A DNA stretch of 64,000 bases from Roseiarcus sp963758335 (GCA_963758335.1 CAVWVF010000002.1:1178001-1242000); one strand, 5' to 3'. Positions 34,167 to 43,647 are shown, counted from the first letter of the stretch. Notes: generated by a model not told the origin, from the letters alone. Made by a program: numbers and translations.

Positions 34167-35780
34167 ATGCGTGCGATGCGGGGATGGAACGGCTGGGGCG
34201 AGGAGACGATCGAAGCGCGCTTGCCGGCCGAGGCCCGGGATTTCCTCCACGAACGCATAGGCGAGGCGGGGGCGCCGAATGACGCGGCCCTGGCTGACGT
34301 CCTGGTCGGCGTCGGCCCGTCGCGCTTGTCCGAGCACCGCCTCGTCAGCCGGGAGGCGGAGACGCGCCTGCGGGCGAGCGTCGGCCAGAGCCTCGAGGAC
34401 TGGCTTCGCCTGCGCTTCGGCCGGCTCGGCCCCGTCGTCGACGGCGTCGCCTTTCCCGAGACCGAGGACGAGGTTAGGGAGGCGCTGCAGTGGGCGCGCG
34501 ATGTCGGCGCGCTGACAATCCCGGTCGGCGGCGCGACCAGCGTCGTCGGCCATCTCACGCCCGGAAAGGGCGAAAGGCCGTCGCTCGCCCTCGTCATGAC
34601 GCGGCTTAGGCGGCTCGTCAAACTCGATCCGCTGGCTCAGCTCGCGACTTTCGAGGCCGGGGTCGCGGGGCCCGACCTCGAAGCGCAGTTGCGGGCGGAA
34701 GGCTTCATGCTCGGGCATTATCCGCAGAGCTTCGACTACGCGACTCTCGGCGGCTGGATCGCGACTCGCTCGTCCGGCCAGCAATCGGCGCGCTACGGAC
34801 GGATCGAGGCGATGTTCGCCGGCGGGCGGATCGAGACGCCGACCGGCGCTCTCGAAATTCCGGCTTTCCCGGCCTCGGCCGCCGGCCCGGACCTGCGCGA
34901 ATGGGTGCTCGGATCGGAAGGCCGCATCGGCGTCATCACTCGCGCGACGGTGCGGGTGACGGGCCTGCCGGAGCGGGAGGCGTTTCTCGGCTACTTCCTG
35001 CCCGGCTGGGAGGCCGGCGAGACGGCGGCGCGCGAACTGGCGCAGGCCAGGATCGGGCTGTCGATGACGCGCCTCGCCAACGCCGCCGAGACACTGGCGA
35101 CGCTGCGTCTCGCGGGGGGCGGCCGCGCAGTCGACTGGCTCGAACGCTATCTGGCTTTGCGCGGCTGCGGGGAAGACAAGGTGCTTCTCCTGATCGGGCT
35201 CACCGGCGCCTCCGCGCAGGTCGAGGCGATGCGAAGGCAGGCCGCGGCTGTGCTGCGCCGGCGCGGCGCTCTGTCGACCGGAGCGCTCATCGGCGCCAAG
35301 TGGCGCGCCAACCGCTTCAGGAGCGCCTATCTGAGGAACGCCCTGTGGTCGGCGGGCTATGCGGTCGACACGATGGAGACCGCGGTCGATTGGCCTCGCG
35401 TGACGGCGATGATGCAGGCGATCGAGACCGCCGGCCGCGAGGCCCTGGCGAGGCTCGGCGAAAACTGCCACGCCCAGACCCATCTCTCGCATGTCTATCC
35501 GCAGGGATCGAGCGTTTACTCGACCTTCGTCTTCCGGATCGCGCCGGATTTCGAAACGAGCCTCGCGCGCTGGCGCGTGCTGAAAGCGGCGGTCAGCGAG
35601 GCGATCGTGCGCGGGGGCGGCACGATTTCGCACCAGCATGGCGTCGGCAAGGATCATTCCCGCTATCTGACTGCCGAGAAGGGCGAACGCGGCGTCCGCG
35701 CGCTGCGGGCGATGGTCGAACATTTCGATCCCGAGCGCGCCCTCGATTCCGGCGACCTCCTTCCGGAGCGGCCCCGATGA
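34167..35780 (+). CDS. FAD-binding oxidase, alkyldihydroxyacetonephosphate synthase-like
   Basis: A 537-residue flavoprotein of the FAD_binding_4/FAD-oxidase_C type. The FAD loop is TIPVGGATSVVGHLTPG, then HYPQSFDYATLGGWIATRS with SGQQSARYGRIEAM, the strongest signature of alkyl-DHAP synthase relatives, and later TISHQHGVGKDHSRYL near the C-terminus. Eukaryotic relatives replace the acyl group of acyl-DHAP by a fatty alcohol; bacterial ones may oxidise or condense a related compound. The frame is open from 33543, but the start at 34167 gives a family-like N-terminus. Its stop overlaps the glpD start (ATGA), so it is the first gene of a three-gene operon on glycerol-type substrates. Confidence 0.8.
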   Translation: MRAMRGWNGWGEETIEARLPAEARDFLHERIGEAGAPNDAALADVLVGVGPSRLSEHRLVSREAETRLRASVGQSLEDWLRLRFGRLGPVVDGVAFPETEDEVREALQWARDVGALTIPVGGATSVVGHLTPGKGERPSLALVMTRLRRLVKLDPLAQLATFEAGVAGPDLEAQLRAEGFMLGHYPQSFDYATLGGWIATRSSGQQSARYGRIEAMFAGGRIETPTGALEIPAFPASAAGPDLREWVLGSEGRIGVITRATVRVTGLPEREAFLGYFLPGWEAGETAARELAQARIGLSMTRLANAAETLATLRLAGGGRAVDWLERYLALRGCGEDKVLLLIGLTGASAQVEAMRRQAAAVLRRRGALSTGALIGAKWRANRFRSAYLRNALWSAGYAVDTMETAVDWPRVTAMMQAIETAGREALARLGENCHAQTHLSHVYPQGSSVYSTFVFRIAPDFETSLARWRVLKAAVSEAIVRGGGTISHQHGVGKDHSRYLTAEKGERGVRALRAMVEHFDPERALDSGDLLPERPR

Positions 35781-37366
35781 ACCGGGCCGACGGTCTCGCG
35801 CAATTGCGGGATGGGCCTCCGCTCGACGCGCTGATCGTCGGCGGGGGCATAACCGGGGCGGGCGTCGCGCTCGAATTCGCGCGTGCGAGCCTGCGGGTCG
35901 CGCTGGTCGAAGCCCGCGACTACGCCAGCGGGACGTCGTCGCGCTCGTCGAAGCTGGTGCACGGGGGCTTGCGCTATCTCGCGCAGGGCGACATCCGCCT
36001 CACCCGCGAGTCCGTGCGCGAACGCACCGAACTCATGCGGGCCGCGCCGGGCCTGGTCGAGCCGCTTTCCTTCCTGCTGCCGGTGCGCGCCGGCGACAAG
36101 TACGGACGCCATATCGTCGGCCTGGGACTCGCAGCCTACGACTTCTTCGCCGGCGTCCGCACTCGCCATTGGCATGACGCGGAATCGCTGCTGGCGGCCG
36201 CGCCCGTTCTGTCGCCGCACGGATTGAAAGGCGGCTGGGCGTATCTCGACGCCGAGACCGACGACGCGCGTCTCGTTCTGCGCGTCCTTGCGGAAGCGCG
36301 GCGCCGTGGCGCGCTGACCGTCAATCGCCTTGCGGTCCAGTCCCTTACGCTCGGGGCGAAAGGCGTCGACGGAGCGAGGCTGCGTGACGGGGTCGACGGC
36401 TCGTCGTTCGAGATCAAGGCCCGCTGCGTCGTCAACGCCGCCGGCGTTTGGGCTGACCGCCTGCGCGGCGAGATCGGCGGCAACCCCAAGCTGCGGCCGC
36501 TGCGCGGCAGCCACCTGTTGTTCGAGGCGTGGCGGTTTCCGCTCGCGCAGGCGGTCGCCTTCTTCCATCCCGACGACCGCCGCGTCATTTTCGCGGTTCC
36601 CTGGGAGGGGTCGACCTTGATCGGCACCACCGACATAGATCACCGCGACGATCTCGATCGCGAGCCGGGCATCGCGCGGGCGGAGTTCGACTATATTCTG
36701 AGGGCCGCGCAAACCGAGTTCCCGAACCTGGACCTCGGCGAGGCGGACGTCGTGTCGACCTGGTCGGGCGTGCGCCCCGTCGTCGCTTCCGGATCGAACG
36801 TCGATCCGTCGAAGGAGACGCGCGACAGCCTCATCCTCGAGGAAAACGGCCTCGTCACCGTAACCGGCGGCAAGCTGACGACCTTCCGCTCGACCGCGCT
36901 CGCGGCGTTGCGGCAAGCGGCCGACCGTCTCCCGGAGCTGAAAGGCGCCCATATGGAGGCGCATGCGCATCTGTTCGCTTCGCCGTCGCCTGCGACGATC
37001 GAGGCGCTCGCCGACGCGCCGCCCGAGCTCGGCTCGCGCTGGCTTGCGCGATACGGGGACGACGCGATCGGGGTGAAGCAGTGCGCCGGCGCCGGCGAGC
37101 TCAGGACGATCCGCAACACCGGCGCTGCCTGGGCGGAACTGCGCTGGGCCTGCCGCTCCGAGCAGGTGGCCCATCTCGACGACCTCATGCTGCGCCGCAC
37201 GCGGCTCGGCCTCCTGCTGCGCTCGGGCGCGGCGGAGCTCCTCCCCCGGGTGAAAGACATCGCGCAGGGCGAGCTCGGCTGGAGCGACAGCCGCTGGAAC
37301 GAGGAAGCCGCGGCGTATCGGGATCTGATCGCCCGCTGTTACGCCGTGCCCGGGACGCAAGGATGA
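35777..37366 (+). CDS. glpD: Glycerol-3-phosphate dehydrogenase (FAD-dependent)
   Basis: A 529-residue membrane-associated flavoenzyme that oxidises sn-glycerol 3-phosphate to DHAP and passes electrons to quinone. The dinucleotide fold is DALIVGGGITGAGVALEFA, then ASGTSSRSSKLVHGGLRYL, GTTDIDHRDDLDREPG and VTVTGGKLTTFRSTAL, all GlpD signatures. A C-terminal domain of about 130 residues follows. It overlaps the flavoprotein gene before it (ATGA at 35777-35780) and the kinase gene after it (ATGA at 37363-37366), so all three are translated as one unit. The DHAP produced is the natural substrate side of the alkyl-DHAP-synthase-like partner. Confidence 0.88.
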   Translation: MNRADGLAQLRDGPPLDALIVGGGITGAGVALEFARASLRVALVEARDYASGTSSRSSKLVHGGLRYLAQGDIRLTRESVRERTELMRAAPGLVEPLSFLLPVRAGDKYGRHIVGLGLAAYDFFAGVRTRHWHDAESLLAAAPVLSPHGLKGGWAYLDAETDDARLVLRVLAEARRRGALTVNRLAVQSLTLGAKGVDGARLRDGVDGSSFEIKARCVVNAAGVWADRLRGEIGGNPKLRPLRGSHLLFEAWRFPLAQAVAFFHPDDRRVIFAVPWEGSTLIGTTDIDHRDDLDREPGIARAEFDYILRAAQTEFPNLDLGEADVVSTWSGVRPVVASGSNVDPSKETRDSLILEENGLVTVTGGKLTTFRSTALAALRQAADRLPELKGAHMEAHAHLFASPSPATIEALADAPPELGSRWLARYGDDAIGVKQCAGAGELRTIRNTGAAWAELRWACRSEQVAHLDDLMLRRTRLGLLLRSGAAELLPRVKDIAQGELGWSDSRWNEEAAAYRDLIARCYAVPGTQG

Positions 37367-38929
37367 CCGGGTCGTCCGACGAGCTCGTCCTTGCCGTCGA
37401 CTGCGGCACGCAGAGTGTGCGGGCGCTCCTCGTCGACCTCAAGGGGAACATCGTCGCCAAGCGCCAGCAGGCTCTGGAAGCCTATTCGTCCGCGCAAGCG
37501 GGGTGGCTGGAGCACGACGCCGAAGCGTTCTGGACGGCGAGCGCCGCCGTCTGTCGGGGCGTCTTTCTCGAGCGCCCCGATCTCAAGCCGCGCGTGAAGG
37601 GCATGGCGGTTACGACGCAGCGCGGCTCGCTCACGCTTGTCGATCAATCCGGCAAGCCGCTGCGCCCCTTCATCATCTGGCTCGATCAGCGGCGCGCGCG
37701 GCGCCCTCCGTCCATTCCCGCCTGGTGGCGCCTCGCTTTCATCGCCGCGCGGGTGAGCGGCACGGTCGATCACCTTGCCAGAGAGGCGGAGCTCAACTGG
37801 ATCGCGGAGCACGAGCCGGAGCAGCTCAGGCGGGCGCACAAGGCGCTCTTGGTGTCGGCCTGGCTCAACTACCGGCTGACCGGCCGTTTCGTCGAACTCG
37901 GCGGCTTCGCAGGTCGGCTACCTTCCGTTCGATTTCAGGCGCCAGGCCTGGGCGCGGTCCTGGGACTGGAAATGGAGCGCGCTCGGCGCGCGGCGCGAGC
38001 AAATGCCGGACCTGCAGCCGGTTGGTTCGATCCTCGGCGGCCTGACCAAAGACGCCGCCGAGGCGACGGGGCTGCCGGAGGGGCTGCCGGTGGTCGCGGC
38101 TGCCGCCGACAAGGCCTGTGAGATCCTCGGCGCGGGTGCGATCACGCCCGATATCGGCGCGGTGTCCTACGGCACGACGGCGACCATCAACGTGACGACG
38201 CCGAGTTACCTCGAGTCGACGCCCTTCATTCCCCCCTATCCGGCGGCCCTGCCCGGCCAGTTCCTCGTCGAGGTCCAGATTTTCCGCGGGTTCTGGATGG
38301 TGAGCTGGTTCAAGCAGCAGTTCGGCCACCCGGAAGTCGCGGCCGCGCCGGTCGAGGGCGTCGCGCCGGAGACGCTGTTCGATCGGCTGGTCAGGGGCGT
38401 GCCGCCCGGCAGCCAGGGCCTGATGCTGCAGCCCTACTGGACGCCAGGCGTCCGCGCGCCGGGTCCCGACGCGCGCGGCGCCGTGATCGGTTTCACCGAC
38501 GCTCACACGAGAGCCCATCTTTATCGGGCCATTCTCGAAGGGCTCGCCTACGCGTTGCGCGAAGGCGCCGAGCGCATTCAGACAAGGAGCAGGATCCGGA
38601 TCACGAGCCTGCGCGTTTCGGGCGGCGGCTCGCAGTCGGACGCCGCCATGCAGACCACCGCCGACATCTTCAACTTGCCGGCCTCGCGCCCCCATACCTT
38701 CGAAACCGCAGGACTCGGCGCCGCGATCGCCGCCGCGGTCGGGCTCGGCCTGCACCGCGACTTTTCGGCCGCCGTCGGCGCAATGACGCGGCTCGGCGCG
38801 ACGTTCGAGCCCGATCCGAAACACGCCGCGCTCTATGACGAGCTCTATGCACAGGTCTACCGTCGCATGTACGGGCGGCTGCGTCCCCTTTACGCAAGCC
38901 TGCAGCGAATCCTGAGGCCGTCGGCCTGA
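37363..38929 (+). pseudogene. FGGY-family carbohydrate kinase (glycerol-kinase-like), one-base frameshift
   Basis: The first part (ELVLAVDCGTQSVRALLVDL, GWLEHDAEAFWTA, AVTTQRGSLTLVDQSGKPL) is a normal FGGY N-terminal domain. After LSAWLNYRLTGRFVE-like text the frame is lost. The next frame continues SAASQVGYLPFDFRRQAW, VGSILGGLTKDAAEATG and, at the end, LRVSGGGSQSDAAMQTTAD, the conserved ATP-side motif. Removing one A from the AA at 37895-37896 gives 522 codons without a stop. The kinase would phosphorylate glycerol or a related polyol for GlpD. Either the last gene of this operon is broken or the base is an assembly error. Confidence 0.78.
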
Positions 38930-39279
38930 GAAGCCGAATCGAAACCTTGGGGCGACGATATTCTCTGAGGGGCGAGCGTCCCGAACGGGTTCCCTCTAAT
39001 CGGCGAGCCAGGGCGGCCTCCTCCGGCAGCAAGGCGAAGCGGTTCTCGATCACGGCCGATTGGGCGTGGAGGCGCATGATCTTGTCGCCCCGCCAGACGG
39101 TCGGAATCGACCCCCTTGCCCCCGTTCCCGATCGGTCCCGGTACGGTTGGAATGCGCCGGAATGCGGTCGAAGGCGCTACGGTAGGGTTGCGCCAACGGA
39201 CTAAACCGCTCGCGCGGTAGGGGCGGCCCGGTCCGGGCTGGAGGACGGCGAGAGCTGAAGGACAACGCGAGGTCTCGGG
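38930..39279. other. Intergenic region before the IS91-type element
   Basis: About 350 bases. On the minus strand (38990-39080) a short coding-like run reads MRLHAQSAVIENRFALLPEE then AALARRLEGT, which may be the start of a lost gene. The rest has no good frame. The left edge of the IS91-type element must lie somewhere in 39100-39280 but was not fixed. Confidence 0.4.
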
Positions 39280-39322
39280 CCTGTCTCAGGATCGTGGGGT
39301 TCACAACCCCATGCGAGACAGG
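39280..39322 (+). promoter_or_regulatory. Hairpin covering the integrase ribosome-binding site
   Basis: CCTGTCTC (39280-39287) pairs with GAGACAGG (39315-39322), and inside it GTGGGGTT pairs with AACCCCAT around CAC. The outer arm ends with the GG of the AGGAGG Shine-Dalgarno of the integrase start at 39333. It could control translation or be the replication-type hairpin of the IS91-like element. Confidence 0.55.
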
Positions 39323-39332
39323 AGGTTTCGCG

Positions 39333-40211
39333 ATGCCCGACAAGCCCATCAGCCCACTGCGCCAGCGCATGATCGACGATATGACGGCGCGCCGGTTCAC
39401 CGAAGACACCCAGAGGGACTACGTTCGGGCCGTGAGGAACTTCACGGCTTTCCTCGGCCGGTCGCCCGATAAGGCGTCGGCCGAGGACCTTCGCCGATAT
39501 CAATTGCATCTGGCCAAGCAGCATATCGGCCCGGCGAGCATCAACTCGGCCTGCACGGCGCTGCGGTTCTTCTTCAAGATCACGCTCGAAAAGCCCGACC
39601 TCGTCCGGCATCTGGCGCCGGTGCAGCAGCCGCGCAAGGCGCCGGTCGTGCTGAGCCAAGACGAGGTGGCGCGCCTCATCGAAGCCGCCCCCAGCCTGAA
39701 GTACAAAGCCGCGCTCAGCGTCGCCTACGGCGCGGGACTGCGGGTGTCCGAGGTCGCGCACCTGAAGGTGCCCGACATCGACAGTCAGCGCATGACGCTG
39801 CGGGTGGAGCGAGGCAAGGGACAGCGAGAGCGATATGTGATGCTCTCGCCGCAACTGCTCGAGCTCTTGCGCCAATGGTGGCATGCGGCGCGACCGCCGG
39901 TCTGGCTCTTTCCCGGCCAGAACCCGATCAATCCTGTGACTGAGCGTCAGATCAACCGCGCCATGCAGGCCGCGGCGAAGGCGGCGGGCATCTCCAAGCG
40001 CGTGTCGCCCCATACCTTGCGGCACAGCTTCGCGACGCATCTGCTCGAGCAGAACGTCGATATTCGCGTGATCCAGGTGTTGCTCGGACACGCCAAGCTC
40101 GAGACGACGGCGCTCTACACCCGCGTCGCCGTCAGCACCATCCGCGACGTCGAAAGCCCGCTGGAGCGGCTCGGCCTCAACCTAATAGCGGGACGATCGC
40201 CTCCCGCCTGA
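39333..40211 (+). CDS. Site-specific tyrosine recombinase (IS91-associated)
   Basis: A 292-residue phage-type integrase. An N-terminal SAM-like core-binding domain (RFTEDTQRDYVRAVRNFTA, LHLAKQHIGPASINSACT) precedes the catalytic domain: Arg in YGAGLRVSEVAHLKVPD, Lys in RVERGKGQRERYVML, HTLRHSFATHLLEQN, GHAKLETTALYTRV with the nucleophile Tyr. All RKHRHY positions are visible. The ATG at 39333 follows AGGAGG at good distance inside a hairpin. It probably helps the IS91-type transposase by resolving or joining circles; its exact role is not known. Confidence 0.85.
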   Translation: MPDKPISPLRQRMIDDMTARRFTEDTQRDYVRAVRNFTAFLGRSPDKASAEDLRRYQLHLAKQHIGPASINSACTALRFFFKITLEKPDLVRHLAPVQQPRKAPVVLSQDEVARLIEAAPSLKYKAALSVAYGAGLRVSEVAHLKVPDIDSQRMTLRVERGKGQRERYVMLSPQLLELLRQWWHAARPPVWLFPGQNPINPVTERQINRAMQAAAKAAGISKRVSPHTLRHSFATHLLEQNVDIRVIQVLLGHAKLETTALYTRVAVSTIRDVESPLERLGLNLIAGRSPPA

Positions 40212-40221
40212 CCACGGCCGC

Positions 40222-41471
40222 GTGGCGCGGCCCCCAGGTCACAGCCCGGGGGTCGCCGACGTCTTTCGCGCCCATGGGGCGGCATGGCGCAAGGCCAACG
40301 CCGGTCACGTCAGCCTCGCCCAGTTGAAGGTGATGTCGGCGATCGAGACCTGCCGGACCTCGGCGCTCGGCGGCCATGTCGAGCGCTGCGAGGACTGCGC
40401 GCACACGCGCGTCGCCTACAATTCCTGCCGCAACCGGCATTGCCCGAAGTGTCAGGCTGCGGCGGCGCGGCAATGGCTCGCCGAGCGTGAGGCGGAACTC
40501 CTGCCGGTTCCCTACTATCACATCGTCTTCACCTTGCCGGCCGCGATCGGCGCGATCGCGTTCCAGAACAAGGCCGTCGTCTACGACCTCCTGTTCAGGA
40601 CTGCCGCCGAGACCCTCATAGCCATCGCCGCCGATCCCAAGCATCTGGGCGCGCGCATCGGCCTCACCGCCGTCCTCCACACCTGGGGCTCGGCGATGAC
40701 CCATTCCGCACGTCCACGTCATCGTTCCCCGGCGGCGGCCTGTCGCTGGACGGGTCGCGCTGGATCGCCTGCAGGCCCGGCTTCTTCGTGCCCGTGCGCG
40801 TGCTGTCGCGTCTCTTCCGCCGTCTCTTCCTCGAAGGGCTCGCGGCGCTCAACCAAGCCGGGCGCCTTGCCTTCTTCGGAGAACTCGCCCCGCTCGCCGA
40901 AAAGCGCGCCTTCGACGCCGTCCTTGCGCCACTACGCCGCTGCGAATGGGTGATCTACGCCAAGAGGCCGTTCGCCGGACCGCGAGCGGTTCTCGCCTAT
41001 CTTTCGCGCTACACCCACCGCGTCGCCATTTCCAATTCACGTCTGATCCGGCTCGACGACAAGGGCGTCACCTTCAAATGGAAGGACTATCGCGCCCGCG
41101 GCAAGGCGCCTGGCAAAGCCTGGATCAAGCCGATGACGCTCGACGCCGCCGAGTTCATCCGCAGGTTCCTCCTGCACGTGCTGCCGAGCGGCTTCCACCG
41201 CATCCGCCACTACGGCTTCTTCGCCAGCCCCGGACGCGCCGGCGCCATCCTCCGCCTGCGTGACCTCATCGCGGCATGCGACGGGACGGCTCAGCCCTCC
41301 CGCGACGTCGGCGCGGGCGACAAGGCGACCGACCCTGAACCTCCTACAACCCAGGCCTCGTCCAAGGTCTGTCCCTGCTGCGGCGGACGCATGCGCGTCG
41401 TCGAGACGTTCGCCCGCGGCGCCAAGCCCCGAAGCTTCACGGCCGAACCCGCCGGAATCAATTCGTCATGA
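40222..41471 (+). pseudogene. IS91-family transposase (zinc-binding plus HUH), frameshift at the HUH motif
   Basis: The first frame has the Cys/His zinc domain (HVERCEDCAHTRVAYNSC, RNRHCPKCQAAAARQWL) and reaches HTWGSAMTH, then fails. The expected next residues HPHVHVIVPGGG are visible only in the next frame (CGCACGTCCACGTCATCGTT). About two bases were lost between CAT and CGCACG near 40705. The second frame goes on VRVLSRLFRRLFLEGLAAL, AKRPFAGPRAVLAYLSRYT and ends with a second Cys cluster (VCPCCGGRMRVVE). In active members the HUH His residues hold the metal for single-strand nicking; here the motif itself is interrupted. Confidence 0.75.
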
Positions 41472-41762
41472 CCGCCGCCCCGATCAACGCCCTCATAGAC
41501 TATTGCTCGCCGACCAAATCTTGCGCCGGCCGGTCCGCCGTCGCGCCGAAGCCGATCGTCGCGGCAAATCTCGCCTCCCTCCGCGCCGCGGAACCGTTGG
41601 GCGAGAGCGGCGATCGCGTTCGGGACTGGCGGGTCAACGTCGGATGGCGCGAAAACACGCCGCCAAGACCACTCGCAGCCGCTCGACCGATCGCCAAATC
41701 CCCATAGGCGGCGCCCCTCGCCCATAGCGCCTCTCCGACCCGCGGTTTCCTCCCTTGGAGGC

Positions 41763-41826
41763 TTTCGGACGCCGGCCCCTAGCCTGCATCCTGCATCTAA
41801 GCCCGCGCCAAGGCCGGCGTCCGAAA
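41763..41826. repeat. 15-bp inverted repeat near the right end of the IS91-type element
   Basis: TTTCGGACGCCGGCC (41763-41777) and GGCCGGCGTCCGAAA (41812-41826) are perfect inverses with 34 bases between. They are candidates for a terminator or for the hairpin at the terminus of the rolling-circle element. Confidence 0.6.
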
Positions 41827-41833
41827 CCCTTCA

Positions 41834-42030
41834 CAATAGCAGCCGTTCCCGGCCCAGGAGCTGGAACGGCGCCTTGAGTTTGAGCTGACCGAGACGCACA
41901 ATTGGTTCGTCGATGATCCACAAGTCATCGACTTCTGGCCTGAGCGTCTTGAGTGGGCGGTAGGCCACATGAGGTGGTAGAGCATCCGCCGCGGGATCCA
42001 TAGAATGACTTTCAATCTCATGCCACGTCG
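41834..42030 (-). pseudogene. Fragment resembling a DUF4336 N-terminus
   Basis: The minus strand reads LPPHVAYRPLKTLRPEVDD, LWIIDEPIVRLGQLK and then stops at 41834. This recalls the opening of DUF4336 proteins (plastid- and Proteobacteria-type MBL-related proteins), but only about 60 residues are present and the text ends at the border of the IS91-type element. It is divergent from the SpoIIAA-like gene and probably a leftover cut by that element. Confidence 0.35.
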
Positions 42031-42050
42031 AAAGTTCAGGGAGAGCGCGA

Positions 42051-42419
42051 ATGATCGAACAATTGTCGGGTTTTCCGGACAACGTTCTCGCATTTGTGGG
42101 GCGAGGACGGGTGACCAGGGCGGATTACAACGCCATTCTCACGCCGGCGGTCGAGAAAGCGCTGGCGACGCATCCGCGTATTCAACTCTATTACGAACTG
42201 GGGCCTGACTTCGCCGGCAGCGATCCCGGGGCAATGTGGGAAGATTTCAAGGTCGGCGTGGAGCATCTGACGCGTTGGGAGCGCGCGGCCGTGGTCACGG
42301 ACGTGGAGTGGATCAAACAGGCGATGCGGCTTTTCAGCTTCCTCATGCCCGGAGCCATGAAGTCGTTCCCGACTTCCGAGGCAGAGCAAGCGCGCGCCTG
42401 GATAACCGCCCCCGCTTGA
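42051..42419 (+). CDS. SpoIIAA/STAS-like protein (DUF3478 type)
   Basis: A 122-residue protein with the fold of the SpoIIAA-like family: VLAFVGRGRVTRADYNAIL, IQLYYELGPDFAGSDPGAM, then WERAAVVTDVEWIKQAMRL and the C-terminal SFPTSEAEQARAWITA. Relatives are thought to bind small lipophilic ligands or act as anti-anti-sigma-like switches; no experimental role fits here. No Ser phosphorylation site of the classical type is clear. GGGAGAG lies before the ATG at 42051. It is a single gene next to a repeat element. Confidence 0.82.
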   Translation: MIEQLSGFPDNVLAFVGRGRVTRADYNAILTPAVEKALATHPRIQLYYELGPDFAGSDPGAMWEDFKVGVEHLTRWERAAVVTDVEWIKQAMRLFSFLMPGAMKSFPTSEAEQARAWITAPA

Positions 42420-42424
42420 AGCGC

Positions 42425-42660
42425 GAGAGAACATGGTTGGGCGTCAGGCAATAGGCAAAAGACCGCCGCGCCGTGCTTGCGGCATTGGCTCGCCAGGAGA
42501 TCGCGATAAAGCGAGCCCTTGAAATCCGAAGAACACGCGCTCGCGCCGGCGCCGCGCTCACGTGACGTGATGGGGAAGGCCAGGGACGACGAATCGGGCG
42601 ATGCGGGCCATGTGGATCGTCGGGCGATATGCTGTGAAGATAGTGGCTTTAATTTCGGTT
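42425..42660 (-). repeat. RAYT-derived repeat, copy a
   Basis: On the minus strand this segment contains the 5' part of a REP-associated tyrosine transposase gene (upstream leader, first codons FVVPGLPHHVT, a lesion at CACGTCACGTGAGC, and MPNHV-type text at the distal end). It lacks the REP palindromes that copies b-d carry. The copy has diverged by several deletions. Confidence 0.6.
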
Positions 42661-42815
42661 GAGTAAACCGTCAGCGTAATACCTGAGTTGTCGGAGCGCC
42701 TGTCTGCGATGTCAAAGCCTCAATTGAGCCCTGGCTGGGATAGGTGCGGCAGATTGAGTCAGGGAGCCGTTCCGACGCAGGTTCATCGGCTCGCGTGAGT
42801 GCAGGGAGGAGATTC

Positions 42816-43199
42816 ATGAGGAGACCGATCTTGGCCGTGACGCTCGCGGCGGCGCCGTGCGGCCTTATCGCGGCGCCGGCGCTCGCGCAGAACGCGGAGC
42901 CGGCGCCGGCCGCAGCCGCGCTCGCGAAGCCCAAGCCCAAGCCGAAAACGCCGGCGGGCGCGCCCACAGGCACCGTGACGGTGACGAACTCGCGCAAGGC
43001 CAATCTCGTCCAGCTGCAGGCGGCCGCAAACTGGAAGAAAGTGCTCGGCGCGGTGAAAGCCGGCAAGCAGGGGTCGGCTAAAGTGCCGAAGGGCGACAAT
43101 TGTCGCGTGGACCTGCACGGGACCTTCGCCGACGGTCAGTCGATGGATGCGTCCGACGTCGACGTCTGCGCGCAAAAGACGCTCAACTTGACCGATTGA
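42816..43199 (+). CDS. Exported protein of unknown function
   Basis: A 127-residue precursor: signal peptide MRRPILAVTLAAAPCGLIA with cleavage after APALA, then a Pro/Lys/Ala linker (AKPKPKPKTPAGAPTG), and a C-terminal domain of about 80 residues (TVTNSRKANLVQLQAAANWK, GDNCRVDLHGTFADGQSM, SDVDVCAQKTLNL) with two Cys that could pair. GGGAGGA precedes the ATG at 42816. The domain is found in short periplasmic proteins of Hyphomicrobiales, but I know no function. It is a single gene. Confidence 0.65.
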   Translation: MRRPILAVTLAAAPCGLIAAPALAQNAEPAPAAAALAKPKPKPKTPAGAPTGTVTVTNSRKANLVQLQAAANWKKVLGAVKAGKQGSAKVPKGDNCRVDLHGTFADGQSMDASDVDVCAQKTLNLTD

Positions 43200-43348
43200 A
43201 CGCGCCGGAAGCCTCTAGTGATAGGGAGCCCGCAGCGGCAGAGACGGGCATTACCGGGGCATTACGGTGATGGGGTGGACGGCGCCCCGAACGGCATCAG
43301 TGTGCCAAGATGGTCGTTATCATCAACCCATCTGAAGGAAAGCCGTCC

Positions 43349-43490
43349 ATGGGCAAGTCTAGCCAGAATTTCGCTGCTGTCACGCGGGTCGGGCTCGATC
43401 TGGCGAAGAGCGCGTTTCAGGTTCGCGCCGTCGATGCGAAGGGCGAAATCGTCGTTGCTCGCAAACTCACGCGGGGCAAGCGCGACCGCA
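43349..43490 (+). pseudogene. IS110-family transposase, N-terminal remnant
   Basis: About 45 codons read MGKSSQNFAAVTRVGLDLAK, SAFQVRAVDAKGEIVVARKL, the start of the DEDD domain of IS110 transposases with its first Asp in GLDLAK. The text becomes unrelated after about 43490. Members are normally over 300 residues long, so almost all is lost. Confidence 0.65.
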
Positions 43491-43647
43491 AGCCGCGCAA
43501 AAAGGACGGCGCCATGCAAACGAATAAGGTATAGACGGGCGCGTCACCGTAATCGCAACGTAATCGTAGTAATTGTAGTAATCGTGGTCTATTCAGCCGG
43601 TCGAGAGCGCGAACTTGAGCCGCGCTCCCGCCTTAATTCCTACCGCT

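Larger units (their letters stand above)
39280..41830 (+). mobile_element. IS91-type element with tyrosine recombinase and HUH transposase
   Basis: Integrase and zinc-binding/Y2-type transposase genes lie head to tail with only 10 bases between, the arrangement of IS91-related elements in Alphaproteobacteria. A hairpin is found at each side: 39280-39322 and 41763-41826. Such rolling-circle elements make no target duplication, and none was seen. Limits are approximate. The transposase is broken in its HUH motif, so this copy should not move by itself. Confidence 0.6.

Noticed and set aside
34143..35723. 526-codon minus-strand frame opposite the flavoprotein gene
   Set aside because: Shadow frame, same reasoning; composition dominated by Arg, Ala, Pro.
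35663..37360. 565-codon minus-strand frame opposite glpD
   Set aside because: Shadow of the GlpD codons; no domain, and the + strand has every GlpD motif in order.
41468..41707. 79-codon + frame after the IS91-type transposase
   Set aside because: No motif, low-complexity; lies in the non-coding right end of the element.
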